Positions 18,063 through 25,216 of a DNA stretch of 64,000 nt are shown here, piece after piece. Under the pieces are notes generated by a model, which saw nothing but the letters and a program-made list of their open reading frames with translations, was not told the origin of the DNA and did no database searches. Source of the DNA: Hymenobacter duratus (GTDB taxonomy: Bacteria; Bacteroidota; Bacteroidia; Cytophagales; Hymenobacteraceae); the NCBI RefSeq assembly GCF_014698995.1, contig NZ_JACWZZ010000002.1, forward strand, positions 124,001-188,000. The letters run 5' to 3'. The translations under genes were made by a program, and so were the position numbers. Within the stretch, counting starts at the first letter, position 1. Each line of letters opens with the position of its first letter.

Positions 18063-18818
18063 TCATTCCAGCAGGCGTTGCAGCAGCTCCTGCAGGCTAC
18101 CCGGCAGTTGCTGCATGTCGTTCAGCACGAAATAGAGGTCCTGAAATTTATCCTTTTCGAAAGCCGTATCAAGCACTCCATCGAGGCTGAACGGCAGCCG
18201 CGTGGGGTTGTTGCCAAGGCTGAACTGCACCTCTCCATGCGAAGAAAGCAGACCCGCTCCGTAGATGCGAAGCCCTGCCGGCTCCTGAATCAGGCCAAAC
18301 TCGGCCGTGAACCAGTACAGGCGGGTAAATAGCTCCAGCCTGCCGGGCCAGCGCTGAAAATGGTGTACTGCCGCCTGCCCCAATTCCTGCAGAAACGCCG
18401 CAAAACCCGCATCAGTCAGCAACGGCACGTGCCCGAATACGTCATGGAACATATCGGGCTCCTCCAGGTAATCAAGCTGCTCAAGCCGCCGAAGCCACGT
18501 GGTAGCCGGAAACTTTCTCTCGGCCAACAGGCCGAAAAACGTGGCGTCGTCCACGATACCCGGCACCACCACCAGCTCCCAGCCGGTAAGCTCGCGCAGC
18601 AGTGGGTTTACCTCCCGAAAATCAGGAATTGCGTCGCGCGTAAACCCCACGCGCCGCACTCCTTCCAAAAAAGCGTCGGAGGCCCTGCCCGGCAGAAGTT
18701 CCATTTGCCGGTCGAAGAGCAGCTGCCACACGTGCTGGTCGGCGGCGGTGTAGCGGCTGTAGTGCTGGGTTAGAAGTTGTGGAGGGGCAGCGGCCGGGGA
18801 AATGTGTGTAGAAACCAT
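18063..18818 (-). CDS. phhA: Phenylalanine 4-hydroxylase
   Basis: 251 residues, the usual size of bacterial monodomain aromatic amino acid hydroxylases. The non-heme iron triad is intact: His125 and His130 in FHDVFGHVPLL and Glu173 in YWFTAEFGLI. The enzyme makes tyrosine from phenylalanine using O2 and a pterin. A Tyr-rich leader peptide and a terminator hairpin lie directly upstream, so it is probably expressed when Tyr-tRNA is scarce and acts in tyrosine supply. It is the downstream gene of a tandem pair with a divergent paralogue at 19217-19954. Confidence 0.93.
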   Translation of the reverse strand: MVSTHISPAAAPPQLLTQHYSRYTAADQHVWQLLFDRQMELLPGRASDAFLEGVRRVGFTRDAIPDFREVNPLLRELTGWELVVVPGIVDDATFFGLLAERKFPATTWLRRLEQLDYLEEPDMFHDVFGHVPLLTDAGFAAFLQELGQAAVHHFQRWPGRLELFTRLYWFTAEFGLIQEPAGLRIYGAGLLSSHGEVQFSLGNNPTRLPFSLDGVLDTAFEKDKFQDLYFVLNDMQQLPGSLQELLQRLLE

Positions 18819-18837
18819 GGGTTCTGGAAAAATGGTA

Positions 18838-18877
18838 AAAAAGAAAAGCCTGCCTCCGCATCAGCGGAGGCAGGCCT
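18838..18877 (-). terminator. Attenuator terminator in the phhA leader
   Basis: GCCTGCCTCCGC and GCGGAGGCAGGC form a 12-bp stem with a 4-base loop. On the minus strand TTTTCTTTTTT follows. It lies only 20 bases before the phhA start and about 25 bases after the Tyr-rich leader ORF. The leader ORF contains AGCGGAG, which can pair with CTCCGCT in the 5' arm and may act as antiterminator. Confidence 0.8.
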
Positions 18878-18901
18878 TGAGAAAGTGTCGAAGGATTTGC
18901 T

Positions 18902-18985
18902 TTACTCCTCATGACACGCCGCAGCCGCTCCGCTTCGTTGAGAAGCGTAATAGGCGTAAGCGTAATAACGAGTGGTATGCAGCAT
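18902..18985 (-). CDS. Tyr-rich leader peptide of phhA
   Basis: A 27-codon ORF reading MLHTTRYYAYAYYASQRSGA and ending ACHEE. Five Tyr codons fall within seven positions (18947-18967). It is followed by a terminator hairpin before phhA. Starvation for charged tRNA-Tyr would stall a ribosome on this run, the classic layout for amino-acid-specific attenuation. That the gene regulated this way makes tyrosine supports the reading. It was found by reading the minus strand; translation is inferred. Confidence 0.87.
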   Translation of the reverse strand: MLHTTRYYAYAYYASQRSGAAAACHEE

Positions 18986-19216
18986 CAGAGTTTGATCAAA
19001 AAAGTAAGCAGTAAGTAAACAAGCCAGAAGCGCAGAAGCGTATTCTGCCGTCAGCCGCGAAGCATCCCCACCACCCAGAAACAGCAACAGTAGCATCCCA
19101 CCCCCACCTGTTGCGTTTCTGCTATTCGGGTAGCCACAAAACAGCTTCCACACCCTGGTTTGTTTTTCCATTCTGCGAATTGCAGTAAAAAACAAGCTAG
19201 AAAAGCCGCATTCCCA

Positions 19217-19954
19217 CTATTTTTCCACCGGTTGCAGCTGCCAGCCCGAGGCGAACAAGGCCGCCAGGTCGGCTATGCTTTCCGTGAGCTGGTCCCAGCT
19301 ATTGAGCAGGAAGTATTGATCCTGCAGATGCGCCTCGCTATAGGGCGTCTGCAGCACCGTGGCCAGATCGAAAGGCTGGCGGCGCGTCACGTCACTGATG
19401 AAATGGTGAATTTCGCCGGAGGACGACAGCAGGCCCGCGCCGTACATCCGGGACTCGCCCCGCTCCTGCACCAGCCCAAATTGTACCGTAAAGCCATAGA
19501 GCCGCTCCAGACGGCTGAGCGCTACGGCGTCCTCAAGATGCTGCACCGCCATCTGCCCCAGGAAGTGCAGGAAATCAGCAAAGCCTTGGTCCATGAGAAG
19601 CGGCGCGTGCCCGAACACCCCGTGGAACAAATCGGGCTCCTCAATGAAGTCAAATTGCTCCATCGACCGAATCCAGACAGTTGCCGGAAACTTGCGCTGT
19701 GCCAGCAGCCCGAAGAACTCGGCATCGTTGAGCATGCCCTTCACGGGCTGCAGCTGCCAGCCAGTGGCCCGGAACAGCCGCTCGCTCACTTCCGCAAAAT
19801 CGGGAATGGCATTGCGGTGCAGGCCCACGGCTGCCAGGCCCTGCCAGAAGGCAGCGCAGGCCCGCTTGTGCAGCAGGGCGGTCTGGCGGTCGAACAATAC
19901 TTTCCAGACCAATTGATCCTGGGCAGTGTACCGGTCGTAGTGTTGCTGTAGCAT
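19217..19954 (-). CDS. Aromatic amino acid hydroxylase paralogue with altered iron ligand
   Basis: 245 residues, aligning along its whole length with the phhA product next to it. The two histidine ligands are kept (His111 and His116 in FHGVFGHAPLL). The third ligand, normally Glu in FTVEFGL, is Gln158 (codon CAA at YGFTVQFGL). The conserved Asp after the first His is Gly, and the Trp of LYWFT is Gly. The fold is therefore an aromatic amino acid hydroxylase, but the iron centre should differ. It has its own leader and attenuator-like hairpin. Normal phenylalanine hydroxylation cannot be assumed. Confidence 0.85.
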   Translation of the reverse strand: MLQQHYDRYTAQDQLVWKVLFDRQTALLHKRACAAFWQGLAAVGLHRNAIPDFAEVSERLFRATGWQLQPVKGMLNDAEFFGLLAQRKFPATVWIRSMEQFDFIEEPDLFHGVFGHAPLLMDQGFADFLHFLGQMAVQHLEDAVALSRLERLYGFTVQFGLVQERGESRMYGAGLLSSSGEIHHFISDVTRRQPFDLATVLQTPYSEAHLQDQYFLLNSWDQLTESIADLAALFASGWQLQPVEK

Positions 19955-19966
19955 GAGAATTGGGCA

Positions 19967-20001
19967 GAAAAAAAGCCCGGCTCCTTATCGGAGTCGGGCT
20001 T
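19967..20001 (-). terminator. Attenuator terminator before the hydroxylase paralogue
   Basis: AAGCCCGGCTCC and GGAGTCGGGCTT (plus-strand order) form a 12-bp stem with one mismatch, and a run of eight T follows on the minus strand. The 5' arm of the RNA hairpin is perfectly complementary over 11 bases to 20063-20073 inside the leader ORF, giving a competing antiterminator. Confidence 0.82.
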
Positions 20002-20040
20002 GTTTGAGGTCTTTCAGAGAAGAAGTAGCATGTTGCGCTT

Positions 20041-20130
20041 CTAGCTTCCGTACCGGCAAAGCAGCCCGACTCCCATCTGCACGGGGCAGATGAAATTCAG
20101 ATAGGCGCGCTTTGTGGTCAGTTGCATCAT
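20041..20130 (-). CDS. Leader peptide of the hydroxylase paralogue
   Basis: A 29-codon ORF beginning MMQLTTKRAYLNFICP and ending CRYGS. Single Tyr (codon 10) and Phe (codon 13) codons lie 7-10 codons before the antiterminator strand, which spans codons about 20-23. A ribosome stalled there would leave that strand free to pair. The start resembles the phhA leader (LxTT-R-Y). A -7-like box TATATTTG ends 8 bases upstream, so the message may be nearly leaderless. Which amino acid is sensed is uncertain. Confidence 0.65.
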   Translation of the reverse strand: MMQLTTKRAYLNFICPVQMGVGLLCRYGS

Positions 20131-20137
20131 GATTGGC

Positions 20138-20145
20138 CAAATATA
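20138..20145 (-). promoter_or_regulatory. -7 promoter box for the hydroxylase paralogue leader
   Basis: On the minus strand TATATTTG matches the Bacteroidota -7 consensus TAnnTTTG. No clear TTTG was found 19 bases further upstream. Confidence 0.5.
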
Positions 20146-20219
20146 TACAGGTTTACGAATAAGTTGTAGCTCTTCCTCCTATATTTTTTTCACGCATCGG
20201 AGCCTCCGGCTTCTATTTT

Positions 20220-20270
20220 CACCCACGCCCCTGCCCTAGCCGCACTTCACCGGCAAAGGGCAGGTGGGTG
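20220..20270 (-). terminator. Hairpin after the DoxX fusion gene
   Basis: CACCCAC and CTGCCCT pair with AGGGCAG and GTGGGTG with a small bulge and a loop of about 19 bases. It begins at the stop of the DoxX gene. There is no T run, so termination is uncertain. Confidence 0.35.
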
Positions 20271-21305
20271 TCAGCGCTGGAAATGGTAGGTGTTGCGCGT
20301 CAGAAACGCCGGGCTTCCGGCATACTTCACTTCTTTCACCACCGAAATCTGCTGTGGACCTAACAGTAGTGTGCGACGAATCAGACAGGCTCTGTTGTCA
20401 TCCTGGCCGGGCCCTTCAAACTTCAGCCGCAGCGTCTGATTGGGAAGCGGCGTTTTCTCGACCAGTACCATTGGCACTCCGTCCCACTGCAGCTTTGTGC
20501 CGGTGACATCAAGTGTAAGCTTATCGTAGCCCTTCACCTGCTTTCCTTCAGGCTCCTGGTACACGAAGTCGAGGACCAGCTCATTGGAGCGGGGCCGCAT
20601 TCCATTGAGGTAAGTGGGCAACGTGACTGTCTTTCGGGAGCTATAATCCAGATACGTAAGAGAACCCCGCTCCCACTGCTGCGCCAGCCCGGCCAACTCT
20701 TGCATGGTCAGGCGAGGAGTTGCTGCCTGGGCGCATACATCACCATTTCCCAGCAGCAGCAGTAATGGCAGAAGAAAAGCTGGCTGCAGCATACCAGCAT
20801 TGCTCTGACTACGAATAGGCTGCGGCCGGCTTAGGAGATAGTCGAGCGAGTACCGGCCGCCGCCTACGACGGCCACCAGCACGAAAGCCCAGAAAAGCAA
20901 CTGCTGGTAGTACATGCCCAAGAGTGGCTCCGGACTCTCGTACCACAGAAAGGCGATAACCAGAAACTGCAGTGCCAGCTGCAGGCTGCTCCAGCGTGTA
21001 AGCAGCCCTACTGCTATCAGCAGGCCACCAGCAAATTCGCCCCAGGCTGCCAGCCAAGCCCACACGTAGGGCGAAGGATACACAAACCCAAGCTGCGCCA
21101 CCTGCTGCACAAACCAGTCGGGTGGGCCCAGCGCGGCGGGCCCCGGAAGCAGCTTGGCAACCTCGGAGGCGGTGGTCAGGTTGACGAGCTTGGACCAGCC
21201 GGCGCCAACAGCAATAGACAGGCCCAGGTGCAGGCGAAACAGAAGCCACGCTACATCTGCAAAGCGCGACGAAAAGGGACGAGCGAAAAACAGCCATTTT
21301 TTCAT
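20271..21305 (-). CDS. DoxX-like membrane protein with C-terminal extracytoplasmic domain
   Basis: 344 residues. The first 160 residues are a four-helix DoxX-type membrane domain (VAWLLFRLHLGLSIAVGAGWSKL, GEFAGGLLIAVGLLTRWSSL). A further hydrophobic segment (AFLLPLLLLLG) ends in a signal-peptide-like CAQA. About 150 polar residues follow, with no family recognised but a beta-rich, lipocalin- or LolA-like feel (TYLDYSSRKTVTLPTYLNG). DoxX proteins act in membrane redox or transport roles. The C-terminal part is not normal for the family. It lies 36 bases after the small exported-protein gene, probably in the same operon. Confidence 0.7.
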   Translation of the reverse strand: MKKWLFFARPFSSRFADVAWLLFRLHLGLSIAVGAGWSKLVNLTTASEVAKLLPGPAALGPPDWFVQQVAQLGFVYPSPYVWAWLAAWGEFAGGLLIAVGLLTRWSSLQLALQFLVIAFLWYESPEPLLGMYYQQLLFWAFVLVAVVGGGRYSLDYLLSRPQPIRSQSNAGMLQPAFLLPLLLLLGNGDVCAQAATPRLTMQELAGLAQQWERGSLTYLDYSSRKTVTLPTYLNGMRPRSNELVLDFVYQEPEGKQVKGYDKLTLDVTGTKLQWDGVPMVLVEKTPLPNQTLRLKFEGPGQDDNRACLIRRTLLLGPQQISVVKEVKYAGSPAFLTRNTYHFQR

Positions 21306-21341
21306 GATGACACGATAGCAGAAAGTGAAATATGATTTCGC

Positions 21342-21731
21342 TTACAGCTTCCCGTTGGGCTCATAGCCCATGCTGAGTTTCGTATCGCCGCTGATGGTGA
21401 GGTTCAGGCTGGCTTCTTCCTTAGATGGATTTAGAAGCAATGCTGAGGAGCCCGCCATAAACCGGACAGTACCTCTGGCGCCGGGGGCCAGGGTAGTTTT
21501 GCCGAAAATGCCCCCACCGCGCGGCCGCTCCTTGATTTCGACAGATACCTTCCCTACGTTGTGGGCCTCTACCTTGAAGGCGCCGAGTTGGCTTCCGCCT
21601 AATACGAATTGCTTGCCGGGCTCAATGCGCAGCCCAGAACGGATACCAGCCCAGCAGACCGTAGCCAGCAACAGCCCGAGAATGAATGCGGCTACCGCAG
21701 GAGCCGAACGGAAAATGGAAAAAGTACGCAT
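21342..21731 (-). CDS. Small exported protein of unknown function
   Basis: 129 residues from ATG 21731. A hydrophobic N-terminus (APAVAAFILGLLLATVCWAG) is a signal peptide or membrane anchor. The rest is predicted beta-strand with a GGGIFGKTTLAPGARGTVRF segment, and no family is recognised. It overlaps no other gene and is probably co-transcribed with the DoxX fusion gene downstream. Confidence 0.6.
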   Translation of the reverse strand: MRTFSIFRSAPAVAAFILGLLLATVCWAGIRSGLRIEPGKQFVLGGSQLGAFKVEAHNVGKVSVEIKERPRGGGIFGKTTLAPGARGTVRFMAGSSALLLNPSKEEASLNLTISGDTKLSMGYEPNGKL

Positions 21732-21848
21732 GACAGGTTGGGGGTTGAGGTGAAACAATGGTTCAAAGGAACCGCCGCTTAGCCTCCCAAACGCCCCGAT
21801 TTACAGCCTGGCACGCCCCAATATATAATCTGACACCTTCGGGCACGC

Positions 21849-23195
21849 CTATTCTTCGCGTGCTACCTCACTGGGGGTGAGCCCGCGCAGCTTCTTGAAC
21901 ACCCGGTTGAACGTGGACTTGGAATTGAAGCCGGCTTCCAGCGCCACGGCCAGCAACGTGTAGTGCCGGAACTTCGGGTCACGCAGGCAGCGCTCGGCTT
22001 CGCGCACCCGGTACTCGTTGATGAAGTCGTTGAAGTTCTGCCCGCAGCCCGTGTTAATGACTTTGGAAAGCCATGAGGTATTGGTGCGAAGCTGCGCCGC
22101 CAGCTCGCCCAGCGTTAGCTCGGGCTCCAGATAAGGATGCGCAACTTGCATGTGGTGCAAAAGACGTTTCGTCCACCGGGCAAGCTCGGCATCGGCTTCC
22201 GCGGGCTCCGGGACGGGGGCCGGAATCGGGGAGCCGGTACTATCTGCCGTTGCAGACGTGGCAGCCGTCGGCTGGGCGGCGGGCCCGTAGGTCTGCGGCG
22301 GGCCGGTTGTGTTAAAGGACTCCGAAACCAGTGCGGCCGGTATCTGCTCGGGATGGGTGGCAAGGGGGGTGTCCGTCAGGTCAGTTGGGGAGGTGGGCTG
22401 AAACCGCAGTGCCGCCAACCGGTGCCCGGTGAGCAGGCCCGCAATACTGAGGTAGTAAATCAGCAGGCCCGTAAACAGGTAGTCATACCAGGCCTCGTAG
22501 TAGCTCAAGGGGCTGACGAAGCTACCAATAAGTCCAAACGCCAGCGTGATGCCCGTGCCCACCACCACAGCCACCAACACATTGCGCAGCCAGCGGAAGC
22601 GTATTTTCTCGGTGTCGGAAAAGTTGTCGTTGAGGTAGCGGGCGTACGCGCGGTATTCGCGCAGGCTACGCACCGCATACGCCAGCACCGACAGGTAGCC
22701 CAGCGCATCGGCCAGATAGTACACGGGCTGCTGGTCGGCCCAGAAAGCCAGCGGGCCTTTGGTGCCAAAATGCTCCGGCAGTGGTTGGTGCTGCACCCCA
22801 TGCCACCAGCCAATATCGTAGCCGAACACCAGCAGACGCCACAGCAGCAAGGCCAGCGCCGGCCCGAAATGCCAGCCGTGCCGGCATTCCAGCCGAAACT
22901 CCTGGTTGGTAAGGCTGCGGAAGTAGAAGTATAGCCCAGGCCCTACGGCCAGCCAGTTGCTGAACGGCCAGTAGAACATGAAAGTAGTGCGGGCATCGTG
23001 TGCGTCGTACCAGCCTGCAAAGCCCAGCATCCACTGCGCCAGCCGCCCCGCAAACAGCAGCAGCAGCAGGGCCAGCCAGCCGTCAGCCGCCGTTCCTTCC
23101 CGCCGCCGGCGCGCCCACAACACCGCCGCCACCACGAGGCCCTGCACAAAAAACGGCAGCAACACCCCGCTATACATATTGAAGCCGAACCACAT
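21849..23195 (-). CDS. Membrane-anchored AraC-family transcriptional regulator
   Basis: 448 residues. The first 240 hold about seven membrane helices, with charged cytoplasmic loops. A Pro/Thr/Ala-rich linker follows (about 260-330). The C-terminal 100 residues are a double AraC-type helix-turn-helix (LTLGELAAQLRTNTSWLSKVIN, then LLAVALEAGFNSKSTFNRVFKK). This layout is common in Bacteroidota, and a membrane signal probably controls DNA binding. An alternative start at MYSGV lies 6 codons in. The targets are unknown; the DoxX pair downstream is a candidate. Confidence 0.88.
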   Translation of the reverse strand: MWFGFNMYSGVLLPFFVQGLVVAAVLWARRRREGTAADGWLALLLLLFAGRLAQWMLGFAGWYDAHDARTTFMFYWPFSNWLAVGPGLYFYFRSLTNQEFRLECRHGWHFGPALALLLWRLLVFGYDIGWWHGVQHQPLPEHFGTKGPLAFWADQQPVYYLADALGYLSVLAYAVRSLREYRAYARYLNDNFSDTEKIRFRWLRNVLVAVVVGTGITLAFGLIGSFVSPLSYYEAWYDYLFTGLLIYYLSIAGLLTGHRLAALRFQPTSPTDLTDTPLATHPEQIPAALVSESFNTTGPPQTYGPAAQPTAATSATADSTGSPIPAPVPEPAEADAELARWTKRLLHHMQVAHPYLEPELTLGELAAQLRTNTSWLSKVINTGCGQNFNDFINEYRVREAERCLRDPKFRHYTLLAVALEAGFNSKSTFNRVFKKLRGLTPSEVAREE

Positions 23196-23231
23196 ACCGG
23201 CAAGGTAGCAGCAGATCCGCTTTCGACTATA

Positions 23232-23270
23232 TAAAAAACTACCCCGACTCGGTTGAGCCGGGGCAGTTTG
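23232..23270 (-). terminator. Terminator of the trp-aroF operon
   Basis: On the minus strand AAACTGCCCCGGCTC and GAGTCGGGGTAGTTT form a stem of about 15 bp with two mismatches, followed by TTTATATA. It lies just after the aroF stop. Confidence 0.85.
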
Positions 23271-23325
23271 CAGGGAAAGCAGCAGACACAGCAGCTCTGA
23301 GTAGTGCGTTTTCGCTTTTAGTGGC

Positions 23326-24339
23326 TTACTCCAGCTCTTCCCGCAGCTGATACACTTTCCGCAGGTTGCGGATCAGACGGGCCGACTCCTGAAAATTCAG
23401 GGTCTGCGCCCCATCGGAGGCCGCTTCTTCCGGCTTCTCATGTGCTTCGTAGATGATACCATCGGCCCCGGCCATCAGTCCGGCCAGGGCCATGGTGGGC
23501 ACGTATTCCCGGATACCGATGCCATGCGAAGGGTCCACGATGACCGGAAGGTGCGTTTTCTCCTTTAGGATGGGCACCGCATTCAGGTCGAGGGTATTGC
23601 GCGAAGCCGTTTCGAAGGTTCGGATGCCTCGCTCGCAGAGAATTAGCTTCTCGTTGCCACCCGAAAACACGTACTCAGCCGAGGACAGCAGCTCTTCGAG
23701 TGTGCCAGAAATGCCCCGCTTAATCATCACTGGCTTGTCTACTCCGCCCAGCGCATCGAGTAGGTTGAAGTTCTGGGTGTTGCGGGCCCCTACCTGAAAG
23801 ACGTCCACGTAGTCGTGCATTTCCTCCACCTGCGACACTTGCATTACCTCTGTCACGATTTTGATGCCGTGGGCACGAGCCATCTGATGAAACAGCTTCA
23901 GCCCGTCCATACCCAGACCCCGGAAAGAGTACGGCGACGAGCGAGGCTTGAACACACCTCCCCGCATGATGCGCACGTCGTTTTCAACGAGGTGCTGCAT
24001 AATCAGCTCCATCTGGGCTTCGCTCTCGATGCTGCAGGGCCCGGCCGCCAACGTAAGGCTGCCCTCACCGATACACACTCCGTCGCCGAGGTCGAGGACG
24101 GTGGGCCGCACACGCCACTTGCGGCTCACCAGCTTGTAGTCGTCCGAAACGCGGTGAATGTCCAGAATACCAGGTAGCTGCCCAATGGTACGCAGGTCGA
24201 TATCTGCTTTGCCAATGGCCACCAGATAGTGTGCCCGCTGAGTTTTCACCTCTGTGGCTTTGTATTTAAGGTCGTTGATGCGGGCCAGAATACCAGCCTT
24301 GGCGGCTTCTGAAATGGCGGGCTCGAGTTGAATGATCAT
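23326..24339 (-). CDS. aroF: 3-deoxy-7-phosphoheptulonate synthase with N-terminal regulatory-like domain
   Basis: 337 residues. Residues 1-70 form a ferredoxin-like domain (MIIQLEPAISEAAKAGIL, ATEVKTQRAHYLVAIG) as in the Thermotoga-type DAHP synthase, where it mediates feedback. The catalytic barrel follows (AAGPCSIESEAQ, MRGGVFKPRSSPYSF, QVGARNTQNFNLL, PVIVDPSHGIG). It joins phosphoenolpyruvate and erythrose 4-phosphate, the first step of the shikimate pathway. It is the last gene of the trp operon, so the entry step of aromatic synthesis falls under the same Trp-responsive leader. Confidence 0.93.
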   Translation of the reverse strand: MIIQLEPAISEAAKAGILARINDLKYKATEVKTQRAHYLVAIGKADIDLRTIGQLPGILDIHRVSDDYKLVSRKWRVRPTVLDLGDGVCIGEGSLTLAAGPCSIESEAQMELIMQHLVENDVRIMRGGVFKPRSSPYSFRGLGMDGLKLFHQMARAHGIKIVTEVMQVSQVEEMHDYVDVFQVGARNTQNFNLLDALGGVDKPVMIKRGISGTLEELLSSAEYVFSGGNEKLILCERGIRTFETASRNTLDLNAVPILKEKTHLPVIVDPSHGIGIREYVPTMALAGLMAGADGIIYEAHEKPEEAASDGAQTLNFQESARLIRNLRKVYQLREELE

Positions 24340-24393
24340 ACTGGAAAGAGAAATAGGGAATCTGGCCTGCGGTGCATTACTACTGCCGCAGGC

Positions 24394-25173
24394 CTAGGCT
24401 ACTACTGACTGCACAAACCGTTGGGCCGCGGCCGGAACATCATCTACCCCATCGAGGGCACGAATGAAGGCGGAGCCGATGATAGCACCTTCGGCGTAGC
24501 GGCAGGCATGCTGGAAAGAGGCTTTGTCGCCGATGCCGAACCCGATAAGGCGAGGGTTACGCAGCTTCATGTCCTCGATGCGCTGAAAATATGCGTCCTG
24601 CACGCCAGCTGCTTGCGTGTTGGCGCCGCCCGTGGTGCCAGGGCCCGACACGAGGTACAGAAACGAATCGGTTAGCTCATCGATGCGGCGGATACGTTCG
24701 GGCGCCGTTTGGGGTGTAATGAGAAACACCGGCCGCAGTTTGTGGCGCCGAAATACGTCCTGGTATTCCTGCACATAGTCATCCAGGGGCAAATCGGGCA
24801 GAATTACCCCGTCCACGCCCGCGGCGGCGGCTTCACGGCAGAAATTTTCCACTCCAAACTGCATCACCGGATTCAGATAGCCCATCAGCAGAATGGGCGT
24901 ATCCGGCACCGACTCGCGGATTCCCTGCAGTTGGCTAAACAGCACCCGCATATTCATGCCATTGTGCAGCGCCGCCGTGCTGCTGGCCTGAATCACCGGG
25001 CCATCCGCCAATGGGTCAGAGAATGGCATCCCGATTTCAATGAGGTCGGCGCCAGCGGTAGCCAGGGCTTGCAGCAGCGGCACCGTATCGTGTAGGCGCG
25101 GGTAGCCGGCCGTGAAGTAAATATTGAGCAGGCCTTTCTGCTTTTTTTGGAAGGCACTTTTGATTCGGTTCAT
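24394..25173 (-). CDS. trpA: Tryptophan synthase alpha chain
   Basis: 259 residues. The catalytic Glu and Asp lie in LIEIGMPFSDPLADGP. The barrel motifs GVDGVILPDLPLDDY and the phosphate-binding GFGIGDKASF are present. It splits indole-3-glycerol phosphate to indole and passes it to TrpB. It lies 43 bases after trpB. Confidence 0.97.
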   Translation of the reverse strand: MNRIKSAFQKKQKGLLNIYFTAGYPRLHDTVPLLQALATAGADLIEIGMPFSDPLADGPVIQASSTAALHNGMNMRVLFSQLQGIRESVPDTPILLMGYLNPVMQFGVENFCREAAAAGVDGVILPDLPLDDYVQEYQDVFRRHKLRPVFLITPQTAPERIRRIDELTDSFLYLVSGPGTTGGANTQAAGVQDAYFQRIEDMKLRNPRLIGFGIGDKASFQHACRYAEGAIIGSAFIRALDGVDDVPAAAQRFVQSVVA

Positions 25174-25216
25174 TGTGTTGTTCCGGTCTTCTGGGTTAAG
25201 CGGCTGATAGGGGGCG

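Noticed and set aside
18846..18877. Hairpin before phhA as the plain terminator of the paralogue gene upstream
   Set aside because: It lies about 340 bases after that gene and only 20 bases before the phhA start, directly after the Tyr-rich ORF, so an attenuator role fits better.
18902..19195. Longer 97-codon version of the Tyr-rich ORF
   Set aside because: The upstream part has no coding character. The ATG at 18985 gives the compact leader and lies near the hairpin.
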